A stretch of 64,000 nt of DNA from Bryobacterales bacterium KBS 96. Lineage in GTDB: Bacteria > Acidobacteriota > Terriglobia > Bryobacterales > Bryobacteraceae. Below the pieces are notes generated by a model, which did not search any database, had not been told where the DNA came from, and worked only from the letters and a program-made list of their open reading frames with translations. This document shows, piece after piece, positions 1-8,877 of the stretch (within the stretch, counting starts at the first letter, position 1; each line of letters opens with the position of its first letter). The stretch spans positions 3,181,304-3,245,303 of the forward strand of contig KB906767.1 of the NCBI GenBank assembly GCA_000381625.1. Reading direction: 5' to 3'. A program made the position numbers and the translations under genes.

Positions 1-1875
1 CGCGATCTTGGGCTCAGCCGGCGCGCCTCGCTGTTTGGGGCTGCGGCTTTCGGACTCAGCGGTTACATGGCGGCGGTCGTCTGGCCGCAGATGTTGAACG
101 GAGCGTGCTGGGCGCCTCTGGTATTCCTATTCTTCTTTCGGATTCTGCGGCATCAAAATGCCTTTCGTAATGCAGTTTACTGCGGCGCCGCTTTTGGCTT
201 TTCTTTTTTAAGCGGACACCATCAGGCGCCTATATTCATCGGTCTCGCGCTAGCGGCAAGCTGGTGTTACTACCTGTTCATCTGCCGGCGTGAGGATCGC
301 TTTACTTTTGGCGTGAAGGCGGCGCTGCTTACCGGACTATTCACCGTACTGGTGAGCGCCGCACAAATGCTGCCGGCAATTGAGTACGGCAGACGCGCGC
401 TGCGCTGGGTGGGCGACAACCAGCCCGTCGGGTGGAAGCAGTTGGTTCCTTACTCAGTCCATAGCCAACTGGCGCTCGCGCCTTCTCACCTGGTAAACAT
501 TCTCGTGCCGCTGGATGGACGGCCGGAGTGCTTCGTGGGCTGGGCCGTATTCACCATGGCGATTTTCGGCATCGCCCTATGTTGGAACGGCAAGCGCCGC
601 CGGGAAGTGCGGCTGCTCACTGCAATCGCGCTAGGCGCCTTTCTATACTCGCTCGGACCGTTCCTGCTATTCCATGGGATTCTCTATTCCCTGTTGCCGA
701 TGCTGGACAAGGCGAGGACCGCACAACTCGACACCGTGGTGTCCAGTTTCGCCTGCGCGGCGCTCGCGGCTTTTGGCATCGACGCATTGATCGAGCAATG
801 CGGCGAAAACGACTGGACACCGAAGCTGATACGAGCAACTCTCTGGGCCGGAGGCCTCTTGGCCGCCTGCGTCTTCGTAGCCGAGGCATTTTCGCTGCGA
901 AACGTTCGAAATATCGATTTCATGACGATATCCTCTATCGCGGCTTTGCTGACAGCCGCTTTATTGTGGAGTTTCCGGCGCTCGCACATCTCGGCAAACG
1001 CCTTCGTGACGCTACTGCTTTGCCTGGGCCTGATCGAATGGAACAACGTCGGGACCTACGGCTTCCGGTTGAAGCAGCAACCTGCCCTCATTCAGAATCT
1101 CAGCCAGTTTAGAGATATCGCCGACTTCCTCCACCAGCAAAAGGGGCCGGTTCGCGTAGATATGTTGGACTCAGCGATTCCGTATAATTTTGGCGATTGG
1201 GACGGCGTAGATCAGTTGCGGGGATATCTCGCCTCCATCAGTACAGACGTCTTCAATTTGTTCTACCGGTACGGGCGCGGCTCCGCTCCGCTGCTGAGTG
1301 CAAATTATGTCATCAGCCGCACGCCGCCGGTAGCCGGCGACCAACCGGTGTTTACAGGTAAAAGCGGAGTCAAGGTGTACGAGAATCCGTCTGCGTTCCC
1401 GCGAGTGTGGCCGGTTCACCGCCTTTCGGTTGCATCGGATACCCCATCGATTACACAAGAACTGAACGCCGGGCCAGACGCCTTGAGGCGGAAGGCATTC
1501 CTTTCTCAGCCGGGTCCGGCGCTCGAAACGTGTACGGCTCCGGACGACCTCACACTGTCCTATCTCGGCCTTCAGAGCCTGGACATCGACGCCAACATGA
1601 GCTGCAAAGGAATGGCGATTGTGAGCGAAGCGTTTTTCCCCGGATGGGCTGCAACTATCGATGGGCACGCCGCTCGGGTTTACCAGGTCGATGTCGCTCT
1701 TCGCGGCGTCGTCGTGCCGCGGGGGCGCCACCACATTCAAATGGTTTACCGTCCGGTTTCGGTCTACCTCGGCGTGGCGCTTACGCTGCTTGGACTTCTG
1801 GCGACCGGCAGCCTTTGGTGGCGTAAGGCAAGATCGCCGGGCTCCGAATCAGTCCGCGGGCTGCAAGCGGAATAG
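1..1875 (+). CDS. YfhO-family integral membrane protein (5' end outside window)
   Basis: The frame is open from base 1, and the first ATG inside it (67) falls in the middle of a hydrophobic stretch, so the true start lies upstream of the window. About 625 codons are visible. The first two thirds is a series of hydrophobic segments typical of a polytopic inner-membrane protein. The last 130 residues form a soluble domain carrying a FFPGWAATIDG motif followed by VVVPRGRHHI, then a final membrane span, which is the arrangement of the YfhO family. YfhO-like proteins are linked to lipid-linked sugar transfer onto cell-envelope polymers; that role is family knowledge. The 3' end overlaps the convergent glycosyltransferase gene by 27 bases. 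Confidence 0.8.
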   Translation, partial: RDLGLSRRASLFGAAAFGLSGYMAAVVWPQMLNGACWAPLVFLFFFRILRHQNAFRNAVYCGAAFGFSFLSGHHQAPIFIGLALAASWCYYLFICRREDRFTFGVKAALLTGLFTVLVSAAQMLPAIEYGRRALRWVGDNQPVGWKQLVPYSVHSQLALAPSHLVNILVPLDGRPECFVGWAVFTMAIFGIALCWNGKRRREVRLLTAIALGAFLYSLGPFLLFHGILYSLLPMLDKARTAQLDTVVSSFACAALAAFGIDALIEQCGENDWTPKLIRATLWAGGLLAACVFVAEAFSLRNVRNIDFMTISSIAALLTAALLWSFRRSHISANAFVTLLLCLGLIEWNNVGTYGFRLKQQPALIQNLSQFRDIADFLHQQKGPVRVDMLDSAIPYNFGDWDGVDQLRGYLASISTDVFNLFYRYGRGSAPLLSANYVISRTPPVAGDQPVFTGKSGVKVYENPSAFPRVWPVHRLSVASDTPSITQELNAGPDALRRKAFLSQPGPALETCTAPDDLTLSYLGLQSLDIDANMSCKGMAIVSEAFFPGWAATIDGHAARVYQVDVALRGVVVPRGRHHIQMVYRPVSVYLGVALTLLGLLATGSLWWRKARSPGSESVRGLQAE

Positions 1876-3516
1876 CCGGAACGTGGGCGTGCCGTGACTA
1901 TCATTGATCTCGGCGACAGGCGCGATTTCAAAGCCGTTGGCCCGAACCAGTCGCGCGAGCTTTTGCGACTGGTTCGGGAACACATCGCGCGCGGTCACAT
2001 GGCCGGCAATTATGCACTCCGGCACAACGCATTGAAACAACAGGCGATCTTCCAATCGGCCGCCGCGAATGGGAAAGCTCTCGTCTTGTACCGATATGGC
2101 GGCGCGGCTGCGCGCTTCGATTACCCGATCGATTCCCCAGTCCGTCGTAATCACTCGTTTGACGCCGTGCGAACGGAGATAGTTCACCAACGGAACATCG
2201 GCGTCTGTCCATGGCGTGTTAGCGCTGTAGCGCACCAGATCGGCAGCGCAGCGGTTTACGAGTAAGAATCCAAGCACGGAAAAGACAGTCAGGCCGGAGA
2301 CAAGCACGGGCATTCGCGCACGGCCGAGACGTTGCAACAGGCAGTTCGCCGAAACCGCCGCCCCGAGATAGAGCAACGGCCAGATGAGAACCGAATGATG
2401 GATGGATTCGCCGGCGCCGATTGTCAGCGCAGATTGAATCCATGCAAGGGAGGCGGAAACGAGAAAGAACAGTATCCAGCGCAGTGCCGCTCCTTTTGCG
2501 ACTGATATTCCCGCCACAAATAGGAACACGAACAACCAGCTCCGATAATCGCCTGCGACGGACTTTGTGGCGCCGGCCAAACCAAGGCTCGCTCGCTGCG
2601 CTCGGGATTGAACCGGAACCGCGGCGCCTGGAACTCCGATGTCGGCAATGGCCCCCGAAGCCGTGTCACTATTCAGGGTTGCGATCAGGTAATGAAATTT
2701 TTTGGGAACGTCAATCAGGCTCAGATGAGTATTTGCCCCGAGTGTCTCGTTCTTATGCCGGATGTTGAACAAGATCAACGGCATCGTGCCAAGCAGTAAT
2801 CCGAGTATCGCCAGCGAAGCATTCTGAATCGTGATCCGGCGGCGTACGGCGCCGAATCCGAAGAGGAGCAGCGGCACAATCATTCCACTCAGGTTCCAAA
2901 CGAAGAGAGCCTTGTCCCAAAGCGCAAGGCCGATAGCAAACGTGCCCCAGAAAAGGAGTTGCTTCCGCTTCGTCCGGCCCCAGTGATAGAACAAGAGCAG
3001 AGCGGTGGCGAGGAGCAGGTTCTGCAGCACCACCGGCCCCCAATCGAAAACGGCGGTAAGCAGAAAAACGGCATCCGTCGCAAGCAGCCAGCCGATAATG
3101 ATCGTGGCGGTCCAACCGGCGATCTCCCACGCAAGCCATGCCAGCAAGAGAATCGTGACGGCCGCCAGGATCAGGGCTGGAAGACGGATGCTCCAAACGT
3201 TCAGCCACCCGGCGGCAAACAACGGAGCATAAAGCCAGCTTTTAAGAGCCCCCAGATACGAGAGCAACATCAGCGGCTCGCGGTGGTGGAACCAGAAGCG
3301 CGAATACGCAACGCGGTCCGGATGCTGCAGCGCGGAAATGAACAGCACCTCGTCCACTTCCAATCCTGGCCGGGGCAGCATGTAAATCCCGCACAGAAGA
3401 AAGAACAGGATTGCAGGACCAACCGCAAGAATCCTCCGCCAATCAAGAAATCGGCAGGGGCCTGTCGAGGGCTTGCGGTCTGGCGTTCTCGCGAGCGAAG
3501 GTTCCAGTTGGCGCAT
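1849..3516 (-). CDS. GT39/ArnT-like membrane glycosyltransferase
   Basis: 555 residues with about ten hydrophobic segments and a C-terminal soluble domain, the layout of PMT/ArnT-type GT-C glycosyltransferases that move a sugar from a polyprenyl carrier on the outer face of the inner membrane. The first periplasmic loop carries a Val-Asp-Glu-Val motif near residue 54, where the family has its catalytic acidic residues, followed by an HHREP motif. The C-terminal part contains a Rossmann-like stretch and conserved Trp/Asp residues. It is convergent with, and overlaps, the YfhO-like gene, and both may serve envelope glycosylation. The acceptor cannot be read from the sequence. Confidence 0.72.
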   Translation of the reverse strand: MRQLEPSLARTPDRKPSTGPCRFLDWRRILAVGPAILFFLLCGIYMLPRPGLEVDEVLFISALQHPDRVAYSRFWFHHREPLMLLSYLGALKSWLYAPLFAAGWLNVWSIRLPALILAAVTILLLAWLAWEIAGWTATIIIGWLLATDAVFLLTAVFDWGPVVLQNLLLATALLLFYHWGRTKRKQLLFWGTFAIGLALWDKALFVWNLSGMIVPLLLFGFGAVRRRITIQNASLAILGLLLGTMPLILFNIRHKNETLGANTHLSLIDVPKKFHYLIATLNSDTASGAIADIGVPGAAVPVQSRAQRASLGLAGATKSVAGDYRSWLFVFLFVAGISVAKGAALRWILFFLVSASLAWIQSALTIGAGESIHHSVLIWPLLYLGAAVSANCLLQRLGRARMPVLVSGLTVFSVLGFLLVNRCAADLVRYSANTPWTDADVPLVNYLRSHGVKRVITTDWGIDRVIEARSRAAISVQDESFPIRGGRLEDRLLFQCVVPECIIAGHVTARDVFPNQSQKLARLVRANGFEIAPVAEINDSHGTPTFRLFRLQPAD

Positions 3517-3647
3517 GAATCGCTTAAGCGGCGAGAGAATCTACTGTCTCTCGAAGAGGAGAATCATGCTCCATTGTGCCAGTCCAGAATGCGACGTCGC
3601 CTTCCGGTGGGAAGACACCGATTCAGCTTCGCCGTAGAATGGTCGCC

Positions 3648-4097
3648 ATGGCGTTACTGGAACAGATTCAGAAGGACCTGGTGGCGGCGATGAAGGCCAA
3701 AGACGAGGCTCGCCTCGGCACGGTACGCATGATCAAGACCGCGCTGAAGAAGCACGAGATCGATTCGATGAAGCCGCTGGACGAAGCAACCGAGATGCAG
3801 GTGATGAGCACGCTGATCAAGCAGCGGCGCGAGGCCGCCGACTTGTATCGCAAAGGCGGCCGCGAGGATTTGGCGGAGAAGGAGGAAGCGGAGCTGAAGC
3901 TGATTGAATCGTACATGCCCGCCGAACCCACCGAAAACGAGATGGATGCGGCTATCGAAGCGGCGGTTGGCGAAACGGGCGCGAGCGACATGAAACAGAT
4001 GGGAGCGGTAATGAAAGCGGCCCAGGCGAAGCTGGCCGGGAAACGCGTCGACGGCAGGACGCTGAGCGCAAAGGTGAAAGCCCGGCTCGGGTCGTGA
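3648..4097 (+). CDS. GatB/YqeY domain protein
   Basis: 149 residues from the ATG at 3648. A longer frame reaches back to 3576, but the extra residues are low in complexity and the family is normally about 147-150 residues starting MALLEQIQKDL or similar. The ATG at 3639 is an equally close alternative. The sequence has the YqeY pattern: KDEARLGTVRMIKTALK near the N-terminus, KQRREAADLYRKGGREDLAEKE in the middle, and the C-terminal helical YqeY domain ending in VKARL. YqeY shares its tail domain with GatB, the tRNA-dependent amidotransferase subunit, and is thought to bind tRNA; its exact role is not settled. It stands alone, 53 bases upstream of htpX. Confidence 0.88.
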   Translation: MALLEQIQKDLVAAMKAKDEARLGTVRMIKTALKKHEIDSMKPLDEATEMQVMSTLIKQRREAADLYRKGGREDLAEKEEAELKLIESYMPAEPTENEMDAAIEAAVGETGASDMKQMGAVMKAAQAKLAGKRVDGRTLSAKVKARLGS

Positions 4098-4150
4098 GGA
4101 CTGGACAAAGAACCCCGAAGGCCTCAGAATGCGTCTAATCGGGTGAAGCC

Positions 4151-4999
4151 ATGAATGCCGTCAAGACAGTTTTGTTGCTGGGAATACTGAGCGGAATACT
4201 GCTCTGGGGCGGGGAGTTGATTGGCGGCCGGAACGGGTTGACGATCGGGCTTTTGCTCGCAATCGGCATGAATTTCTTCAGCTATTTTTTTTCCGACCGC
4301 ATCGCGCTGATGACCTATTCCGCTCAGCCGGTAACACCGGAGCAGAATGCGCACGTTTACGCCCGAGTGGAACCTATCGTCGGACGGCTGGCGGACCGGA
4401 TGAAGATCCCGATGCCAAAGCTCTGGTTGATTGCCGAGGATTCTCCCAACGCCTTTGCGACGGGTCGCAATCCGAAGCACGCATCCGTGGCCTTCACAAC
4501 GGGCATTCTGTCGCTGATGGAGAACAGCGAAATCGAGGGCGTGGTGGCGCACGAACTCGGGCACGTGCTCCATCGCGACATCCTGATCAGTTCGGTTGCC
4601 GCGACCATCGCGAGCGCAATTACATTTCTGTCACGAATGGTTTTTTTCTTCGGACCTCGCGAGCGGGACGACGAAGACGGCGGCAGCGCATGGGGCGGCA
4701 TGTTGATGATGATTCTGGCTCCGATCGCCGCGCTTCTGATCCAGATGGCGATCTCGCGGACACGCGAATACGATGCCGACGAGGCCTCGGCGAAATACAC
4801 AGGAAATCCGGAGCAGCTCGTTTCGGCGTTGCAGAAGCTGGAGTTGTATTCGCACCGTATCCCCATGGACGCAACGCCTTCCACCGCACACTTGTTTATC
4901 GTTCAACCATTCACGGGCGAAGCTCTGCAGCGGCTGTTCTCAACCCACCCATCGACACAGGACCGCATCGCCCGACTGAAGCAGATGATGGGCCGCTAA
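4151..4999 (+). CDS. htpX: HtpX membrane zinc metalloprotease
   Basis: 282 residues. Two N-terminal membrane spans (about 5-22 and 30-50) precede the peptidase M48 domain. The zinc site is the HELGH motif at residues 134-138, with the downstream glutamate ligand in the EYDADEASAKYTG segment, and a second pair of hydrophobic segments lies between them (about 150-200). HtpX cleaves misfolded inner-membrane proteins and acts alongside FtsH. The ATG follows a weak ribosome site (GGGTGAAGCC). It follows the YqeY-like gene on the same strand and may be co-transcribed. Family length and motifs fit without gaps. Confidence 0.95.
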   Translation: MNAVKTVLLLGILSGILLWGGELIGGRNGLTIGLLLAIGMNFFSYFFSDRIALMTYSAQPVTPEQNAHVYARVEPIVGRLADRMKIPMPKLWLIAEDSPNAFATGRNPKHASVAFTTGILSLMENSEIEGVVAHELGHVLHRDILISSVAATIASAITFLSRMVFFFGPRERDDEDGGSAWGGMLMMILAPIAALLIQMAISRTREYDADEASAKYTGNPEQLVSALQKLELYSHRIPMDATPSTAHLFIVQPFTGEALQRLFSTHPSTQDRIARLKQMMGR

Positions 5000-5038
5000 T
5001 CGCAGGTGGATCACAGAATCGGATGAAGACGCCTTTCG

Positions 5039-5112
5039 ACCCGCGCACTCACGTGCGGCGGCTCTGTTTCCGGGTAACTCGACACGGAGCCGCCTTGCGT
5101 CAGCAAGCGGGT
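5039..5112 (+). repeat. Cloverleaf-forming dispersed repeat, copy A
   Basis: A closing stem ACCCGC (5039-5044)/GCGGGT (5107-5112) encloses three hairpins: CGCAC-tcac-GTGCG (5044-5057), a long arm opened by GGCGGCTCTGT and closed by ACGGAGCCGCC, and CTTGC-gtca-GCAAG. The same architecture occurs at 43919-43993 (inverted) and 45305-45379. It lies between htpX and the Oar-like receptor gene. Confidence 0.7.
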
Positions 5113-5130
5113 TTCCGAAGGCCGGGTAAC

Positions 5131-5160
5131 GCCGGTTGCCTGCACCGAACCGCGAAGCGG
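5131..5160 (-). repeat. Short dispersed repeat (TCGCGGTTCGGTGCAGG type), copy 1
   Basis: Read on the minus strand this is CGCTTCGCGGTTCGGTGCAG followed by GCAACCGGCG. It matches the units at 45171-45204, 45243-45264 and 63466-63500. As at 45171-45264, it sits next to a cloverleaf repeat copy, which suggests the two families travel or accumulate together. Confidence 0.5.
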
Positions 5161-5189
5161 AGGTCTTCCATCGAGCTACCGGCAACCAC

Positions 5190-8100
5190 TCAGAACGTAA
5201 ATCTCGCCTGCAGTTCGACGATGCGCCCGGCTAACGCGGACTGGGGCTGCCCAAACAGTGGGTTGCTGCTGGTTCCGTCGAAGCTGATCATCTGGTCCGA
5301 GCTATTGACGGTCAGCGGACTGAGATTCAGCTTGTTGAAAATGTTGAACAAGTCGGCGCGAATATCGAGCCTGGCGCCCTCGCCCAGAAATTTGATCTTC
5401 GGCAAACCGAACGATTTTTGCACCGTCATATCGACGTCGAAATAATTCGGTCCGCGAAGAATATTCCGCCCAACTGCCGGAGCGGGAGGTATGCCCGACG
5501 CCGGAAAAGTCGGCACGGTGAAATAGGAAAGCGACCCATTGGTGAAATTCGCGTTCGGTCCTTGCATGAAGGTCGAGTTACTGTAGTCGGTTCCGGCTCC
5601 TCCCAAATAGTTCGCCGGCCGAAGATTACAGTAGCCGCTGTTCGGGTAAACGACATTGCAGCCCGTATTCGAATAGAGCGGCGTCCACGGGAACCCCGAG
5701 TGCCAGTTCATAATGCCGGTGATTTGCCATCCACCTAGCACTTTCTCTTTCCAACCGCCGCTCTTGAATACTGTGGGGCTCCATATCCCATAAACCTTCA
5801 CGAGATGAGTTACATCAAAGTCCGCCGGACCGCGAGCGTAGGATCGCGCATACGGGTACTGATCGATGTAATAGCTATTGGATCCTTCGTCGATAACTTT
5901 ACTCCAGCGGTATTGCACATCGAACTGAAAGGATGTCGCAAGACGATGTTCGATCTCCGCCAGCATGGCATTGTAATTCGAATTTGCGCTGTTGTAATAC
6001 CAATAGAGATTTTGTACATCGGGATTAAGCGGGGCATACAGGAAATTTAGATTGTTTTGTATGGTCAGATGACGGCTCAAGCTGCCCTGGTAACCGAGTT
6101 TCGCGACCCAATTCCCAGCGACGTTGTATTGCGTCCCGAATGAGTAACGATACGTCCGCGGCGTAACGAGATTTTGAGGAAACGCGTTCAGCGTTACGGG
6201 CGCTCCTCCGACCGGAAGACCCGTTGCCGGGTTGAACGTAGAAACCGCGGCGGGATTAACGGGCCAGCCGCTAAATTGACGCGCATCGCCGGGAGTTGAA
6301 TATAAAACATCCGGACCATTCAACGTTAAGCCGGTCACCAGCGGAGGGTTTGCCCGCCCGTTGAGAGTGATCGCCTCCTCCATGCGGTTATAGCCGACGC
6401 CGATGCCGCCGCGCACCACAAGCCGGCTGCTGGATGGATTGGGCTGCCAGGCAAAGCCCAACTCGGGCCCCCAATCTTTGTAGTCCGGATTGTACAGATC
6501 GCCTCCTACCCTAAGGCTCAGGTCCGTAAGTGGATTCGGAGGACGCCCAAGAATGGCATTGCTGATGTTGCCATACTTTTCACTAACAGGCGTAAAATAT
6601 TCCCAGCGCAAACCCAGATTCAAAGTAAGATTCGGCTTTATCTTGTAATCATCCTGAATGAAAAAAGCCCAGATGCTGGAGCGAACGTATTTTATAGCGC
6701 TTGTGGGGCGTCCGGTTGCAGGATCGAAATTACCGGTCTCCTGATAAGGAGCGTCATTAGCGAGGTCCCAAATATTCCGGAAGCTGTAGGACGGCCGCGC
6801 GGAAGATGCAAGGTTGTCGTTATTCTGCTCTTTGTATATATCCGTGCCGAACTTAATGGAATGATTACCGACGACGGTGCTGATCGTATCGCGGATATTG
6901 TATGTGGTCTGGTTGAATATGCTGGGTCCCGGCGCGCCGATGTACTGAAGATTGACTGAGCCGAAACTCTGGACGTTATCCTGCGGAAGCCCGAACGGCG
7001 CCTGGGGATTGCTGGACACTTCGTTCCACGACCAGCGCGTCACATTGAATCGCGCTTCGTTCAGCCATGTCGGCGAGAACGTATGGTTCCACAAAATGGC
7101 TGCGTCTTCGTTGGTTCTATCGTTGTGCCATAAATTGGCCGCGCGCACGGGGCCGTTATAGTTGATGGTTGAAACAGGAACAACGTAGGTGCTGAAGCTG
7201 ATCAGATCGCTGTTCGTCGCCTGGTAATCGAGGCGTCCGTTGTACTGCTGAGGATTGCTGTTAGTGGGGTTTGTCGTCTGGACATACATGATGTCGGGAA
7301 TGCCGTCTAAACCTCCGCCCGTGCCGAAATTTCCATTGCTGACGTAACCTGGGTCCGGCGTGCCGAGCGCAGCCTTTAACGGCGACCCAACATCGAGGCC
7401 CAAATATTGTCCCGATCCATTTAATACGGGTTGGCAGAGCGCGGCGCTCGTAATACCAGCCTGAGCGCAGGTCTTCGGAACAATGAGGTTGTAGGATGCG
7501 CCCTCGCCGGGGTAACCGAGTATCTTCGATCCAATGCCGTTCGGCGCCGCGCCGGTAACGGTGGAAATGAACTGTGGCGTCTCATACCAGCCTTGGCCCG
7601 TAGCAACCGAGTCGTTCCGTAGCGTCTCGTATGAAAAGAAAAAGAACAAGTGATTGCGAACGACGGGGCCGCCCAGGCTGCCGGCGAACTGGTTGAACCG
7701 ATCCTCATCGCGCTGCACCGGATTATTTGGTCCGTTCCACCGCTGATAGGCGTTTAGCCCCGGCCGGTCGGCTTTCATCATAGCGCTTCCATGAAATTCG
7801 TTCGTGCCGTTTTTCGAAACCACCAGCACTTGCGCGCCACTGTTACGCCCATACGCCGCATCATACGGATTAGACATGACCGTCACTTCCTTCACCGACT
7901 CCTCGTTCGGCGTGATGACGGCCGCGCCGCCCCAGGCAAGGCTGTTCACCTCGACGCCATCGATTTGAAAGCTGTTCGAGGTGTTCCGCGTACCGTTGGC
8001 GCTCACCTGCACCTGGTTCTCGGTTTGAAAGATACTGCTCGTTCCGCTGGTGCCGCCGGGACCGGCATTGCCTGGCAAATTCTGCGCCCCGCTGCCGTTT

Positions 8101-8741
8101 GCCGATCGAGCGTTGTCGCCGAACGTTCCCGGGGCGAGTTGCACGGCCTGGAATGGATCCCGGCCAAATGTAGGAAGCGATTGAATCTGCTGACCCGATA
8201 GCGTTCCGGCGATATTAGCAGTCTCCGTTTCGATCAGCGGCGCCGCATTGGCGCTAACGGTCACCGTTTGGGTGGTCTGCGTGGCCAGTTGCAGTTGCAC
8301 ATCCTGCGCCTGCGCTTGTTCCGACGTCACCGAAATACTGCTCAAAACCTGCTTTGCGAATCCCGTCTTTTCAACGGTGAGGCTATATCGCCCAGGCGCA
8401 AGAGAAGTGATCGCATACACGCCGGAACCGTTGGTCGTGACCTTGCGGGAAATATTGGTTTCTAGACTCTGGAGCGTGACGGTCGCGCCAGGCACGACAT
8501 TGCCCTGCGGATCTTTCACAACGCCTTGGAGCGTCGCACGGTACTGCGCCCACATCGGCGCGGCCATTGCGAGAATCAGCCACAGCACGGCAACGATGAA
8601 TGACGGCTTCGCCGCGGTCCATTTGGTGAATGAAATCCTAATGACGAACCCCGCTTCCGTGTCCGCGCAACGCCCTTGCAAACTGCGGCCGCGAGCGTCG
8701 GCGAAGCAACTAAGCGCAGAATAAGCGATGATGGAATGCAC
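5190..8741 (-). CDS. Oar-like TonB-dependent outer-membrane receptor
   Basis: 1183 residues from the ATG at 8741. A strong signal peptide lies at about residues 47-66 (FIVAVLWLILAMAAPMWAQ), so the true start is probably a non-ATG codon nearer the signal, for example the TTG at 8681; no clear ribosome site decides this. After the signal come a carboxypeptidase-regulatory (transthyretin-like) domain at about 67-150 (GVVKDPQGNVVPGATVTL), a TonB plug at about 160-300 (QSLPTFGRDPFQAVQLAPG) and a long beta-barrel rich in Tyr/Asn/Trp, ending in an aromatic-terminated strand (ARFTF). Such receptors are numerous in acidobacteria and are assumed to import large substrates such as oligosaccharides. It is divergent from a GH144-type glycosidase gene. 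Confidence 0.9.
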   Translation of the reverse strand: MHSIIAYSALSCFADARGRSLQGRCADTEAGFVIRISFTKWTAAKPSFIVAVLWLILAMAAPMWAQYRATLQGVVKDPQGNVVPGATVTLQSLETNISRKVTTNGSGVYAITSLAPGRYSLTVEKTGFAKQVLSSISVTSEQAQAQDVQLQLATQTTQTVTVSANAAPLIETETANIAGTLSGQQIQSLPTFGRDPFQAVQLAPGTFGDNARSANGSGAQNLPGNAGPGGTSGTSSIFQTENQVQVSANGTRNTSNSFQIDGVEVNSLAWGGAAVITPNEESVKEVTVMSNPYDAAYGRNSGAQVLVVSKNGTNEFHGSAMMKADRPGLNAYQRWNGPNNPVQRDEDRFNQFAGSLGGPVVRNHLFFFFSYETLRNDSVATGQGWYETPQFISTVTGAAPNGIGSKILGYPGEGASYNLIVPKTCAQAGITSAALCQPVLNGSGQYLGLDVGSPLKAALGTPDPGYVSNGNFGTGGGLDGIPDIMYVQTTNPTNSNPQQYNGRLDYQATNSDLISFSTYVVPVSTINYNGPVRAANLWHNDRTNEDAAILWNHTFSPTWLNEARFNVTRWSWNEVSSNPQAPFGLPQDNVQSFGSVNLQYIGAPGPSIFNQTTYNIRDTISTVVGNHSIKFGTDIYKEQNNDNLASSARPSYSFRNIWDLANDAPYQETGNFDPATGRPTSAIKYVRSSIWAFFIQDDYKIKPNLTLNLGLRWEYFTPVSEKYGNISNAILGRPPNPLTDLSLRVGGDLYNPDYKDWGPELGFAWQPNPSSSRLVVRGGIGVGYNRMEEAITLNGRANPPLVTGLTLNGPDVLYSTPGDARQFSGWPVNPAAVSTFNPATGLPVGGAPVTLNAFPQNLVTPRTYRYSFGTQYNVAGNWVAKLGYQGSLSRHLTIQNNLNFLYAPLNPDVQNLYWYYNSANSNYNAMLAEIEHRLATSFQFDVQYRWSKVIDEGSNSYYIDQYPYARSYARGPADFDVTHLVKVYGIWSPTVFKSGGWKEKVLGGWQITGIMNWHSGFPWTPLYSNTGCNVVYPNSGYCNLRPANYLGGAGTDYSNSTFMQGPNANFTNGSLSYFTVPTFPASGIPPAPAVGRNILRGPNYFDVDMTVQKSFGLPKIKFLGEGARLDIRADLFNIFNKLNLSPLTVNSSDQMISFDGTSSNPLFGQPQSALAGRIVELQARFTF

Positions 8742-8877
8742 TGTCGACTCGCAAAGTCCCTATCGAATAATGCGTGAAACCGAGTTAACGGCCGTGTTAT
8801 TAAATCGATTTATCCAAAAAATAATCGACACATTTCTACCGCCGGGTGGTTCTATATGAGAGTTGCGCAGCCCAGAG

